A DNA stretch of 64,000 bases from Chersky-840 sp963810195 (lineage in GTDB: Bacteria; Actinomycetota; Acidimicrobiia; Acidimicrobiales; UBA8190), in the NCBI GenBank assembly GCA_963810195.1, contig CAWEMO010000001.1, positions 620,001 to 684,000 on the forward strand, given 5' to 3'. Position numbers and translations under genes: made by a program. Shown here in pieces: positions 33,901-41,680 of the stretch (positions within the stretch are counted from its first letter, which is position 1; every line of letters begins with the position of its first letter). Under the pieces are notes generated by a model. It had not been told where the DNA came from and did not search any database. It worked only from the letters and a program-made list of their open reading frames with translations.

Positions 33901-34561
33901 GATCCCCGACACCGAATTCGCCAAGACCCAGCGTCTGGCCTTCGAGAAGGAGATGCTGGGCCTGTACGTGAGCGACCACCCGCTGCGGGGCTTCGAGGCG
34001 GCGCTCTCCCGGCTCACCGACTGCTCGATCGCGGAATTGAAGGAGCTCGACGACGGACCGTCGGACGGCTCGGGGCGCGACGGCCAGGTCCGGACCGTCG
34101 GCGGGGTGGTGACCGGGCTCGTGCGTCGCTACACCAAACGGGGGGAGCTGATGGCCACCTTCGTGCTCGAGGACCTCCGGGCCTCGATCGAGGTCTTCGT
34201 GTTCCCCAAGGTCATGGCCGAGATCGGGGCGTTGCTCGCCGACGACGCCGTGTTCGTGGTGCGGGGCCGGGTCGACACCAGGGACGACCAGGTCAAGCTG
34301 GTCTGCATGGAGGCGCACCGTCCCCAGCTGGCCGCCGACGGGGTGGGGGAGCTGCGGGTGGAGCTCCCGCTCGGGGTCCTCACCGACACCGTCGTCGACC
34401 GGCTCAAGCAGCTGCTCTCGGAGCACCCGGGGGACGAGCCCGTCTTCCTCCACGTGGGCCAGACGGTCCTGCGCCTGCCCGGCGAGTTCAACGTGGACAG
34501 CCGCCGGGGCCTGCTCGGGGAGCTGCGGATGCTCCTGGGCCCGAGTGTGATCGTGGCCTGA
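30956..34561 (+). CDS. dnaE: DNA polymerase III alpha subunit DnaE1
   Basis: 1201 residues, full length for the replicative polymerase. The N-terminal PHP domain is well preserved (FTHLHTHTEYSMLDG, LGITDHGNMYGVLDF), which in actinobacterial DnaE1 supplies proofreading. The palm active site is PDIDMDFDERY near residues 420-430, with VGPGRGSAAGC upstream and GVFQLEGGPMRSLM, YRPGPM and YAFNKSHSYGYGLVAYQTAWLKAHYP (part) downstream. An OB-fold follows (GVVTGLVRRYTKRGELMATFVLED, in part). Intact metal-binding PHP residues and length exclude the DnaE2/ImuC mutasome type. Confidence 0.98.
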   Translation: MAARGSFTHLHTHTEYSMLDGASRLEDLVAAAVADGQPALGITDHGNMYGVLDFYAACRNAGINPVIGTEAYMAGESRHERPVRRGKVDDTGGDVEGGEKLYYHLTLLAETTEGYRNLLKLSSAAYLEGYYYKPRVDWELLERHHEGIIATTGCLGGVVLQALLADEEERALKLAGRLQDVFGRDSLFVELQDHGLPQQKRTNPALVRIARQLGAPLLATNDSHYTHREDSVAHDALLCVQTGALIDDPKRFKFEGEEHYLKSGAEMRALFAELPEACDNTLLIAERADVEIEFGVNALPEFPVPPECKGDTYEQRADAYLRHLTLTRAESRYGAPLPSPVTERIDYELGVIASMGFSAYFLVVWDLIRHARESGIRVGPGRGSAAGCCVAYCLGIVDLDPIRYDLLFERFLNPGRKQMPDIDMDFDERYRGEMIRYATERYGADRVAQIVTFSTIKARAAVRDTARVLGYPYLVGDRIAKAMPPLIMGRDTPLRACLDRIEGFDDGYATAQGLRDMYATDEEARRVIDVAKGLEGLRRQDGIHAAAVVITKEPLTEYLPIQRKPESGQDPAEAPIVTQYEMHGVEELGLLKMDFLGLRNLSVIERALDLVAKTEGRRPDIDAIPLDDEATFAMLQRGDSIGVFQLEGGPMRSLMRSLAPTGFDDVAALVALYRPGPMAANMHRDYADRKNNRQAVSYLHPDLEPILGDTYGLMIYQESVMRVAQRFAGYTLEEADNLRKACGKKIRALIQAEREKFVAGCVTQGYEKALGTKLFDIIEPFADYAFNKSHSYGYGLVAYQTAWLKAHYPVEYFAALLTSVKDDKDKTAIYLGECRTMGTEVLVPDVNRSAGEFTPLVGEDGAHRIVFGLAAVRNVGESLVDRIVAEREANGPFTDLYDFCQRVDPVVLNKRTMESLVKSGAFDSLGCPRQGLCLVIEEIVDRTLERRREEQAGISTLFSTLEGFGEPDAGAESVGYGDPRVPIPDTEFAKTQRLAFEKEMLGLYVSDHPLRGFEAALSRLTDCSIAELKELDDGPSDGSGRDGQVRTVGGVVTGLVRRYTKRGELMATFVLEDLRASIEVFVFPKVMAEIGALLADDAVFVVRGRVDTRDDQVKLVCMEAHRPQLAADGVGELRVELPLGVLTDTVVDRLKQLLSEHPGDEPVFLHVGQTVLRLPGEFNVDSRRGLLGELRMLLGPSVIVA

Positions 34562-34741
34562 GCGGGCCGTCGAAGGCCTCGCCACCTGCGCCCGTAGGCG
34601 GCGGTGGGGACTCGAGTGGGCCTGTGGTCTCCGCGTCCCGTATCCTGGTGGGTACCCCCGAGCCGACGCGGACCTTGGCCAAGCCATCGCCCGAGCCGCT
34701 CGCAGGGGCGTCGGAGCAGCTGGACGAGCACGGAGCAGGCC

Positions 34742-35434
34742 ATGCCGTTTGAGGTCGGGACCAAGGACTGCACAGCGCTGAGCGATGCCGAGCTGGCCGA
34801 GATGGCCGACCTCTGCGTCGACCGGGCGCCGGGATTCGACATCGGCTTCCTCTCCAAGCAGTGCGAGGAGTGGGTCCTGGTCAGCCTGGTGCGTGAGGGC
34901 AGCAAGCTGCGCGGGTATTCGTTCTCCACGCTGGAGCGCATCGGCGGGACCCCGTCCCTGCTCGTCGGCGTGGCCACCGTCGACCGGACGGCCAAGGCCG
35001 AGCAGGCGATGCGTCTGCTGCTAGGTGACCAGTATCGCCGGGCGCTGCTCGCCTTTCCCGACGAGGACGTTCTGGTCGGGACGCGTCTGGCGTCGTGCGA
35101 GGGGTACCACTCCTTCGCCGGTCTCGCCGACGTGGTGCCGCGCCCGGGCCACAAGGCCTCGGGCGAGGAGCGAGCCTGGGGACGGCGTCTGGCCAAGCGT
35201 TTCGGCGCCGAGGGCCGGATCGACGACCGCACCTTCGTCCTCGCCGGCGACGGCTCGACCGCGGGGGCGCTCGACCTGGGCGGCCCCAAGGTGCGGGTCC
35301 CCAACGACGAGGTGATCGCGCTCTTCGCCGGCCTCAACCTCAAGCGCGACGACCGTCTGGTCGCCTTCGGGTGGGCCATGGCCGAGGACCTCGCCTCGGG
35401 GCGCCTCGCCGCGGGCAAGACCGGCCGCCGCTGA
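34742..35434 (+). CDS. Unrecognised conserved-looking protein, 230 residues
   Basis: I do not recognise this protein. It starts at ATG 34742 with GGAGCAGG upstream and has normal codon use. The N-terminal part is acidic (MPFEVGTKDCTALSDAELAEMADL); the middle has a beta-rich stretch (WVLVSLVREGSKLRGYSFSTLERIGG) and ends with a hydrophobic-basic segment (EVIALFAGLNLKRDDRLVAFGWAMAEDL). The beta pattern faintly recalls acetyltransferase-like folds, but no acetyl-CoA loop is visible. It is alone after dnaE, with a 180-base gap before it, and converges on the next gene through a hairpin. Confidence 0.7.
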   Translation: MPFEVGTKDCTALSDAELAEMADLCVDRAPGFDIGFLSKQCEEWVLVSLVREGSKLRGYSFSTLERIGGTPSLLVGVATVDRTAKAEQAMRLLLGDQYRRALLAFPDEDVLVGTRLASCEGYHSFAGLADVVPRPGHKASGEERAWGRRLAKRFGAEGRIDDRTFVLAGDGSTAGALDLGGPKVRVPNDEVIALFAGLNLKRDDRLVAFGWAMAEDLASGRLAAGKTGRR

Positions 35435-35443
35435 CCCGGCCAC

Positions 35444-35475
35444 CTCGCGCCCGGCCCACGCCGGCGCCGGGCGAG
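35444..35475. terminator. Candidate bidirectional terminator between convergent genes
   Basis: CTCGCGCCCGGC (35444-35455) can pair with GCCGGGCGAG (35466-35475), leaving a two-base bulge and a ten-base loop. It lies in the 72-base gap between convergent genes ending at 35434 and 35507. No T-run on either strand. Confidence 0.5.
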
Positions 35476-35506
35476 GACCACCGGCCCGCCACGAGTGGCG
35501 AAACGG

Positions 35507-36238
35507 TCAGGGCCGGGGGAGCAGCGAAGCCACGATCTTGTAGCAGTGCCCCTCGCGCGGCCGGCTGAGCGCGACCACGAGGAACTGCGGACGGAATCCG
35601 AGCGCGCCGTCGAGGTCCTTTCCCGACAGGCGGTCGCGCCGGGCCCTCTCGAGGGCGGCGATGGCACGACGGTCTTCCACCGGAAGCCAGTTGTCGCTCC
35701 GGGGCCAGCCGAAGCGCGCCCACACCGTGTCGTCCTGGCGGCGGCGGAAGAGCACCGGCCCCCTGCTCGGGACCACCACTGCCACCGACGGCCTCATGCC
35801 GCGGAACTCCCAGTACGGGGCCGACGTACCCGGAAAGCCCAGCAGGTGCGGTTCGGCACGGATCACGACGCTGCGCAGCACGCGCCGGGCCCGGCGGCCG
35901 CGCACCTTGCCCAGTGCCGCCGGGATCCCGCGCACCGTGACCGCCTCGGGCTGGGCCAGGTCGTCCTGCTCGGGGTCGTCGGCCCACTCGACGTCGACGA
36001 CGTCGAACGGCTCCAGACCGGGCCCGCCTGGCGCGTCCCATCCGATGCGCAGCCGGACCACGGCTCCGCTCTCGAGGTCGACGGCGGTCGTGTCCTCGAC
36101 GGTGCAGGCCAGCACCATGCAACGATGAGTCCCGAGGGCCTGTGCAGGCAGGCGTTCGCGTCGGCGCGACCGCCCCCGGCGGGGCCGGCCGTCGGGCCGG
36201 CCGCCCTCGGAGGAGCCGATCTCCGCGTGAGCCGTCAC
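35507..36238 (-). CDS. Unrecognised protein coupled to the DUF255 gene
   Basis: 243 residues; I do not recognise the family. A basic N-terminus (RPRRGRSRRRERLPAQ) precedes a beta-rich body with VLACTVEDTTAVDLESGAVV, a VLRSVVIRAEPHLLGF region and RPSVAVVVPSRGPVLFRR. It ends with FLVVALSRPREGHCYKIVASLLP. The GTG start at 36238 overlaps the stop of the DUF255 gene by four bases, so the two are co-translated. That pairing is the only clue to its role. No signal peptide or membrane helix. Confidence 0.7.
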   Translation of the reverse strand: MTAHAEIGSSEGGRPDGRPRRGRSRRRERLPAQALGTHRCMVLACTVEDTTAVDLESGAVVRLRIGWDAPGGPGLEPFDVVDVEWADDPEQDDLAQPEAVTVRGIPAALGKVRGRRARRVLRSVVIRAEPHLLGFPGTSAPYWEFRGMRPSVAVVVPSRGPVLFRRRQDDTVWARFGWPRSDNWLPVEDRRAIAALERARRDRLSGKDLDGALGFRPQFLVVALSRPREGHCYKIVASLLPRP

Positions 36239-38286
36239 GGACGCCCCGGCGTGACGGCGGGAGCCCGCCCGGCGTCACGCTCCTCGTCGAGCCGCAGCCC
36301 GAGTTCGGCCGGGCTGGAGGCGGGGGCCCGGCAGGCGAAGTGCCGGCACACGTACCCGAACCCGTCGTCGCGGCCGGCCCACAGCGGGGACGCCGTGCGC
36401 TCGCCCCAGGCCAGGACCATGGTGGGCTCGAAGCGGGCTCGCGCCATGGCGAGGAGGTCGGGCCGTTCGCCGGTGACCACGACTTCGGTGATGCCGCCAC
36501 CCGCCAACTCGCAGGCGCCGACGGCGGTGGCACACGCCAGCGGATGCTCGAGGGCGACACCGGACAAGACCGCCAGCAACGACTCGCCCGCTGCGGTCAG
36601 CTCGTCGTCGCCCCGCAGCGCCCCCAGCCGCAGCAAGGCGGCGGCGGCGACCCCGTTGGCAGCGGGTACGGCGCCGTCGAGGATCTCCATGGGACGGACC
36701 ACGAGGCGCTCGGCGTCGTTCCCCGTCGTGTAGAGCAAGGCCTCTCCGTCGCCGAAGAGGGGGAGCATGGCGCGTGCGGTCTCGTGCGCGTGGTCGAGCC
36801 ACCGCGCCCGGCCCGTCAGCTCGGCCAACCGCGTGAAGAAGTCGACCAGCCAGGCGTAGTCGCCGGCGTAGGCCAGATGTCGCGCCCGGCCCTCCTTCCA
36901 CGAGCGCAGCCACCGACCGGTCCCACCTTGGCGCAGCTCGGCCAGCAGGAACTCGCCGATGCCCAGCGCGGCCGCGGCCCACTCGGCGCGTCCGGTCACC
37001 GCGGCCGCCTCGGCCAGCGACGAGCCGAACATGGCGTTCCACTCGGTGAGGACTTTGTCGTCGAGACCGGGATGGACCCGCGCCGTGCGTGCTTCGAACA
37101 GAAGGCGCCGGGCTGCTTCCACCTCCGGAGGCCGGGCCAGGGTGGCACCGAGGGGGCGACGGAGGATGGTGCGGCCCTCGAAGTTGCCCCCCTCGCCGAC
37201 CCCGTACCAGTCGGCCACGACCGCGGCCAGCCCGGGGCCCACGGCCGCGGACAGCTCGGCCGGGGTCCACACGTAGAAGCGACCCTCCTCACCCTCGGAG
37301 TCGGCGTCCTGGGCGCAGCACAGTCCACCCCCCGGCGCCGCCAGCTCCGCCAACACGTAGCCCACGGTCTCCTCGACCACCTGCATCCAGCCCGGCTCCC
37401 CGGTGACCTGCCAGGCGTGCAGGTAGGAGCGCACCAGCCCGGCCTGGTCGTAGAGCATCTTCTCGAAGTGCGGCACCGTCCACGTGGCGTCGGTGGAGTA
37501 CCGCGCGAAACCTCCCCCGAGGTGGTCGTAGATCCCGCCGGCGGCCATCGCCCCGAGGGTGGTGCGGGCCATGGTGAGCGACGACTCCTCGCCCGTGGCG
37601 CGATGGTGGCGCAGGCACAGCTCCACCAGTTGGGCCTGGGGGAATTTCGGCGCCGGGCCGAAGCCTCCCCATTCAGGGTCGAAACGCGCGCCGAGCTCGG
37701 CCGCGGCGGACCCCAGCAGGGCGGGAGCCAGAGAGCCGGGGTCGTGCTCCGCTCCCCGTGCCCCCGCCATCAGATCCCGGGGCAGGCGGGTGCGTCGGTC
37801 GATGGCGTCGGCCAGCGCGTCGGCTTGCCGGTCGACCTCGTCGCGGCGGTTGTTCCAGACGTCGTCCACGGCGGCGAGCACCCGGCGGAAGCTCGGCACG
37901 CCGGGAAGGTCGCGAAGGGGGAAGTACGTCCCGCCGAAGAAGGGGCGGCCGTCGGGCGTGAGGAACACCGTCATGGGCCACCCTCCGCGACCGGTCATGG
38001 CCTGGACCGCCTCCATGTACACGGCGTCCACGTCGGGCCGCTCCTCGCGGTCCACCTTCACCGACACGAACCGTGCGTTGAGCTCGTCGGCGGTCGTGTC
38101 GTCCTCGAAGGACTCGTGTGCCATGACGTGGCACCAGTGGCACGCGGAGTACCCGACCGACAAGAACACGGGCCGGTTCTCGGCGCGGGCCTTGGCGAAG
38201 GCCTCGTCGCCCCACGGGTACCAGTCGACCGGATTGTGGGCGTGCTGGCGAAGATAGGGGCTCGTCTCCGAGCCCAGTCGGTTCAT
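36235..38286 (-). CDS. Thioredoxin domain-containing protein of the DUF255/YyaL (SSP411) family
   Basis: 683 residues. The N-terminal DUF255 domain is a thioredoxin fold: NRLGSETSPYLRQHAHNPVDW, then the CxxC in GYSACHWCHVMAHESFED, and GGWPMTVFLTPDGRPFFGGTYFP (in part). The remaining about 480 residues form an alpha/alpha six-barrel like N-acylglucosamine 2-epimerases (GGIYDHLGGGFARYSTD, HFEKMLYDQAGL, AQDADSEGEEGRFYVWT). The family is widespread, with a reported link to redox or sugar metabolism but no firm reaction. ATG 38286 is preferred over an upstream start 23 codons earlier because it begins the conserved block and has TAGGCT seven bases before it. Confidence 0.92.
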   Translation of the reverse strand: MNRLGSETSPYLRQHAHNPVDWYPWGDEAFAKARAENRPVFLSVGYSACHWCHVMAHESFEDDTTADELNARFVSVKVDREERPDVDAVYMEAVQAMTGRGGWPMTVFLTPDGRPFFGGTYFPLRDLPGVPSFRRVLAAVDDVWNNRRDEVDRQADALADAIDRRTRLPRDLMAGARGAEHDPGSLAPALLGSAAAELGARFDPEWGGFGPAPKFPQAQLVELCLRHHRATGEESSLTMARTTLGAMAAGGIYDHLGGGFARYSTDATWTVPHFEKMLYDQAGLVRSYLHAWQVTGEPGWMQVVEETVGYVLAELAAPGGGLCCAQDADSEGEEGRFYVWTPAELSAAVGPGLAAVVADWYGVGEGGNFEGRTILRRPLGATLARPPEVEAARRLLFEARTARVHPGLDDKVLTEWNAMFGSSLAEAAAVTGRAEWAAAALGIGEFLLAELRQGGTGRWLRSWKEGRARHLAYAGDYAWLVDFFTRLAELTGRARWLDHAHETARAMLPLFGDGEALLYTTGNDAERLVVRPMEILDGAVPAANGVAAAALLRLGALRGDDELTAAGESLLAVLSGVALEHPLACATAVGACELAGGGITEVVVTGERPDLLAMARARFEPTMVLAWGERTASPLWAGRDDGFGYVCRHFACRAPASSPAELGLRLDEERDAGRAPAVTPGRP

Positions 38287-38293
38287 CCCTGCG

Positions 38294-38299
38294 AGCCTA
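38294..38299 (-). promoter_or_regulatory. Candidate -10 element of a leaderless DUF255 transcript
   Basis: On the minus strand TAGGCT is followed by CGCAGGG and the ATG at 38286. AGGG directly next to the start is too close to be a normal Shine-Dalgarno. Confidence 0.4.
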
Positions 38300-38400
38300 C
38301 GGCCCCGGCGCGCGTGCGTTGCACACCCGAGGTCCCGTGCCCCGAGCCGGCGCACAGGAGCAGCGGCGGTGCCATGGCCGGTGCCCCATGCGGGTCGCCC

Positions 38401-38406
38401 TAGGGT
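38401..38406 (+). promoter_or_regulatory. Candidate -10 element of the SDR gene
   Basis: TAGGGT lies eight bases before ATG 38415, without a Shine-Dalgarno between. Together with the element at 38294 it would form a divergent promoter pair of about 100 bases. Confidence 0.35.
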
Positions 38407-38414
38407 GTGGCGCC

Positions 38415-39179
38415 ATGGATCTCCGGCTCGACGGCAAGGTGGCGCTGGTCACCGGGGGGTCGCGCGGGATCGGCAAGGCCATCGCCACCCGGTTCGCCGA
38501 GTCCGGGGCCGACGTGATGCTGTCGTCGCGCAAGGCCGAGGCGCTAGCCGACGCGGCGGCGTCGATGGAGGGCCTCGACGGCGACGTGGCCTGGTATGCC
38601 GCCAACGTCGGGGACCCCGACGCCGCCCGGCGCTGCGTGGACGCCACCATCGAGCGTTTCGGGTCACTCGACGTGTTGGTGAACAATGCCGCCACCAATC
38701 CCCATTTCGGGCCGTTGGTCGAGTTGGACCTGGCGCGCGCCGACAAGACGGTGCAGGTGAACCTCCAAGGTGCACTGGTGTGGACGCAGTGCGCGTGGCG
38801 CGCGTCGATGGCCCAGCACGGTGGCTCGGTGATCAACGTGTCGTCGATAGGGGGGCTGTCGGTCGAGCCCGGGATCGGGTGGTACAACGTCACCAAGGCC
38901 GCCCTCGTCCATTTGACGCGTCAGCTCGCCGCCGAGCTCGGCCCGGGTGTCCGCGTCAACGCGCTGGCGCCGGGCCTGGTGCGCACCGACTTCGCCCGGG
39001 CCCTGTGGGAGCGGGGAGGGGACGCGGTGGCCAAGCGCCTTCCCCTCAAGCGGCTGGGCGAGCCCGACGACGTCGCCAAGGCCGCGTTGTTCCTGGCGTC
39101 GGAGGCCGCCTCGTGGGTCACCGGGCACGTGCTCGTCGTCGACGGCGGCGCGCTCGCCATGCCCTCGGGCGGCGTGTGA
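38415..39179 (+). CDS. Short-chain dehydrogenase/reductase family oxidoreductase
   Basis: 254 residues, classical SDR. The NAD(P)-binding loop is TGGSRGIGKAIA, NNAATNPHFGP is the NNAG-type motif, the catalytic serine is in NVSSIGG and the catalytic pair is YNVTK. APGLVRTDFAR and the LASEAASWVTGHVLVVDGG ending are standard for FabG-like members. The substrate cannot be predicted; the family covers 3-oxoacyl-ACP reductases and many alcohol dehydrogenases. It stands between a divergent DUF255 gene and tyrS. Confidence 0.9.
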   Translation: MDLRLDGKVALVTGGSRGIGKAIATRFAESGADVMLSSRKAEALADAAASMEGLDGDVAWYAANVGDPDAARRCVDATIERFGSLDVLVNNAATNPHFGPLVELDLARADKTVQVNLQGALVWTQCAWRASMAQHGGSVINVSSIGGLSVEPGIGWYNVTKAALVHLTRQLAAELGPGVRVNALAPGLVRTDFARALWERGGDAVAKRLPLKRLGEPDDVAKAALFLASEAASWVTGHVLVVDGGALAMPSGGV

Positions 39180-39200
39180 CGGCCGTGGGAGGCTGGGCCC

Positions 39201-40502
39201 GTGTCCGCTGAGCGCGCCGCACCCTCACTGGGCGCGGACCTCGAGTTCCGGGGTCTCGTGCATCAGGTCACCGACCCCTCGCTGCCGGCACGGCTCGACC
39301 ACGAGCGTGTCACCGCCTACATCGGCTTCGACCCGACCGCCGACAGCCTTCACGTCGGCAGCCTGCTCGTGGTGCTCATGCTGCGGCGGCTCCAAGAGGC
39401 GGGGCACCGGCCCATCGCCGTGGTCGGCGGGGCCACGGGGGCGATCGGCGACCCGGGCGGGAAGTCCGAGGAGCGCACGTTGCTCTCGCCCGACGAGCTC
39501 GCCCACAACCTCGCCGGCGTGCACGCCCAGCTGGCGCGCTTCCTCGACTTCGGCGACGCGGCCGGGTCGGCGCGGGCCCTGTTGCTCGACAACGGCACGT
39601 GGCTGAACCGGCTGGGTGTGATCGAGTTTCTGCGCGACGTCGGCAAGCACTTCAGCGTCAACCAGATGATCGGCCGCGAGGCGGTGAAGGCCAGGTTGGA
39701 GCGTCCCGACCAAGGGATCTCCTTCACCGAGTTCAGCTACATGCTCCTGCAGGCGTACGACTACCTCCATCTGTTCGACGAACAGGGCTGCACGCTGCAG
39801 CTCGGGGCCAGTGACCAGTGGGGGAACATCACCATGGGCATCGAGCTCATCCGCAGAGCGCGCCGACAGGAGGTGTACGGGCTCACGACCCCGCTCGTCG
39901 TCAAGGCCGACGGCACGAAGTTCGGGAAGACCGAGTCCGGGACGCTCTGGCTCGACGCCGCCCGGACGAGCCCGTACCAGCTGTACCAGTTCTTCTACCG
40001 GAGCGAGGACAGCGTGGTGGGTACGTACCTGCGCTACTTCACGTTCCTCGACCACGACACCATCCGGGCCCTCGACGAGGCGATCGCCGCGCACCCCGAA
40101 CGCCGCGAAGCGCAGCGCGCCCTGGCACGCGAGGTGTGCACGCTCGTACACGGAGAGGCCGAATGCGCGCGCGCCGAGACGGCCTCTGTGGCGCTGTACT
40201 CGGGCACACTGGCGTCGCTCGACGAGGACATGCTCGTCGAGCTGCGCAAGGAGACGCCCGCCTCGACCTGGGCGCGCTCCGCGCTCGACGGGGACGGGTC
40301 GGCTCTGGTCGACGCCCTCGTCGAGACGGGGCTCGCCTCCTCCAAGCGCGAGGCGCGCACCCTCGTCGCCCAGGGCGGGGTGTACGTCAACGACCACAGG
40401 GTGCAAGACACCGACGCGCGACTCGGACGATCGGACCTGCTCTTCAACCGTCTCCTCGTCCTGCGCAAGGGGCGGGACTACCATCTCGTGAGTTTCGAGT
40501 GA
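39201..40502 (+). CDS. tyrS: Tyrosyl-tRNA synthetase
   Basis: 433 residues. Class I synthetase of the bacterial TyrRS type. The HIGH box is HVGS from residue 51 (DPTADSLHVGSLLVV), the KMSKS loop is KFGKT at 240-244, and SYMLLQAYDYLHLF and QLGASDQWGNIT bind tyrosine. A carboxy-terminal S4 domain is present (ARTLVAQGGVYVNDHRV). GTG start 21 bases after the SDR stop; start choice is supported by the usual 30-residue lead before GFDPTA. Confidence 0.97.
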   Translation: MSAERAAPSLGADLEFRGLVHQVTDPSLPARLDHERVTAYIGFDPTADSLHVGSLLVVLMLRRLQEAGHRPIAVVGGATGAIGDPGGKSEERTLLSPDELAHNLAGVHAQLARFLDFGDAAGSARALLLDNGTWLNRLGVIEFLRDVGKHFSVNQMIGREAVKARLERPDQGISFTEFSYMLLQAYDYLHLFDEQGCTLQLGASDQWGNITMGIELIRRARRQEVYGLTTPLVVKADGTKFGKTESGTLWLDAARTSPYQLYQFFYRSEDSVVGTYLRYFTFLDHDTIRALDEAIAAHPERREAQRALAREVCTLVHGEAECARAETASVALYSGTLASLDEDMLVELRKETPASTWARSALDGDGSALVDALVETGLASSKREARTLVAQGGVYVNDHRVQDTDARLGRSDLLFNRLLVLRKGRDYHLVSFE

Positions 40503-40542
40503 GCGGTCCGACGCCGCCCACGGGACCCGGGCGGTAACGGCG

Positions 40543-40776
40543 GTGCTTTTCGCGCTCATCGCGGCCCTCGTGATCGTCGCCGTGCTCGCGGCCGCGGCGA
40601 TGAGCCTGTTCCTGCGGCGCCATGGCGGGTCGTCGCCGGCCGAGCCCGGGTGGGTGCGCACCGACGAGGTGTTCAAGGACCCCGTCTCCGATCGACTGAC
40701 GCGGGTGTGGGCCGATCCCGCCGGACAGCGCCACTACGTCCCCGAATCCGAAGACGCCGGGGGGTCCTCGAGATGA
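40543..40776 (+). CDS. Small single-pass membrane protein
   Basis: 77 residues. One hydrophobic helix at the very N-terminus (LFALIAALVIVAVLAAAAMSLFL) followed by a charged tail (RTDEVFKDPVSDRLTRVWADPAGQRHYVPE). No recognised family. The GTG start is 40 bases after tyrS, and the stop overlaps the DUF3151 ATG (ATGA). It is therefore expressed with the DUF3151 and lipoprotein genes. The tail may be a small cytoplasmic or external domain; topology is not decidable by eye. Confidence 0.65.
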   Translation: MLFALIAALVIVAVLAAAAMSLFLRRHGGSSPAEPGWVRTDEVFKDPVSDRLTRVWADPAGQRHYVPESEDAGGSSR

Positions 40777-41222
40777 CCGGTCCGATCGACCTCGGCTCCG
40801 CGCCCCCCGACACGGCGCTCGACCCCGCTCCGCCCGCCGCCGCCTCGCGCCTGGCGCGCGCCCTGGAGGTCCCGGTGGCGGCGCGCCGTGACGCCGTGGC
40901 TGACGTCGTCCGGGCATTCCCCGAGTGGTCCGAGGCCTGGGCGGCTCTCGGAGAGGTGGCCCGCGACGACGTCGAGGCGTACGCGTGCTTCCGCGTGGGG
41001 TACCACCGCGGGCTCGACTCCCTGCGGAGGGCCGGGTGGAAGGGAAGCGGGTTCGTCCGGTGGGCGCACCCGGGCAACCGCGGCTTCCTCCGGTGTGTCG
41101 ACGGGCTGCGGGCCGCTGCCGCCGCCATCGGCGAGACCGGCGAGGAGGAACGCTGCGCGCTCTTCCTTCGACAGCTCGACCCCTCGTGGCCCCCGACCGG
41201 GCTCGGTCCCGGAGACCGGTGA
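40773..41222 (+). CDS. DUF3151 domain-containing protein
   Basis: 149 residues. Matches the actinobacterial DUF3151 family: LARALEVPVAARRDAVADVV, AYACFRVGYHRGLDSLRRAGWKGSGFVRW (cited as FRVGYHRGLDSLRRAGWKG) and NRGFLRCVDGLRAAAAAIGE. Mycobacteria have a homologue of unknown function. ATG overlaps the upstream stop, and the stop overlaps the following GTG, making it the middle gene of a coupled set. No catalytic motif is apparent. Confidence 0.88.
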   Translation: MTGPIDLGSAPPDTALDPAPPAAASRLARALEVPVAARRDAVADVVRAFPEWSEAWAALGEVARDDVEAYACFRVGYHRGLDSLRRAGWKGSGFVRWAHPGNRGFLRCVDGLRAAAAAIGETGEEERCALFLRQLDPSWPPTGLGPGDR

Positions 41223-41680
41223 GCGGGCGCGGGGCACTCCTCGTCGTGGCCGGCCTGGCGCTGGCGTCGTGCGGGAGCCCGTTTCCGGGCAGCACCCTCG
41301 GCCAGCAGGTGCATTCGTGGGCCTCGACCACAGGTCTCTCGGGGAGCCTCAGCACCCTGCGCGGTGACGCCCGACGCATCACCGTGGTCGAGACCCGGCA
41401 CGATCCCGCCGGCCTGCGCACCGACTGCGACGTGCTCGTGAACGACGCGTTGAGCGCCAACCAGAACCTGCCCTCGCCCGACGCCACGCTCACCAGGATC
41501 CTCTCGGCCGCCTATGCGTCGGCCTCGGCCGCCGGTCGGCACTGCCTGGACGGGGCCGGGGGCGACCGGGCGCTGCTGGCCCGCTCGGCCTCCGAGCTCC
41601 AGAGCGCGGCCGCGGGCTACGTGAAGGCCGAGGCACGTCTGGACGACCTCGACGCGACCGGTGGCGGTTCGTCGTCGTGA
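41219..41680 (+). CDS. Putative secreted lipoprotein
   Basis: 153 residues. The N-terminus SGRGALLVVAGLALASCGSPFPG is a lipoprotein signal peptide with lipobox LASC, so the mature protein would begin at the cysteine near residue 17 and be anchored outside the membrane by the Lgt/LspA pathway (lspA is in this window). The mature part has two further cysteines (TDCDVLV, RHCLDGAG) that could form a disulphide, and mainly helical Ala/Ser-rich sequence. No known domain. GTGA overlaps at both ends. Confidence 0.75.
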   Translation: MSGRGALLVVAGLALASCGSPFPGSTLGQQVHSWASTTGLSGSLSTLRGDARRITVVETRHDPAGLRTDCDVLVNDALSANQNLPSPDATLTRILSAAYASASAAGRHCLDGAGGDRALLARSASELQSAAAGYVKAEARLDDLDATGGGSSS

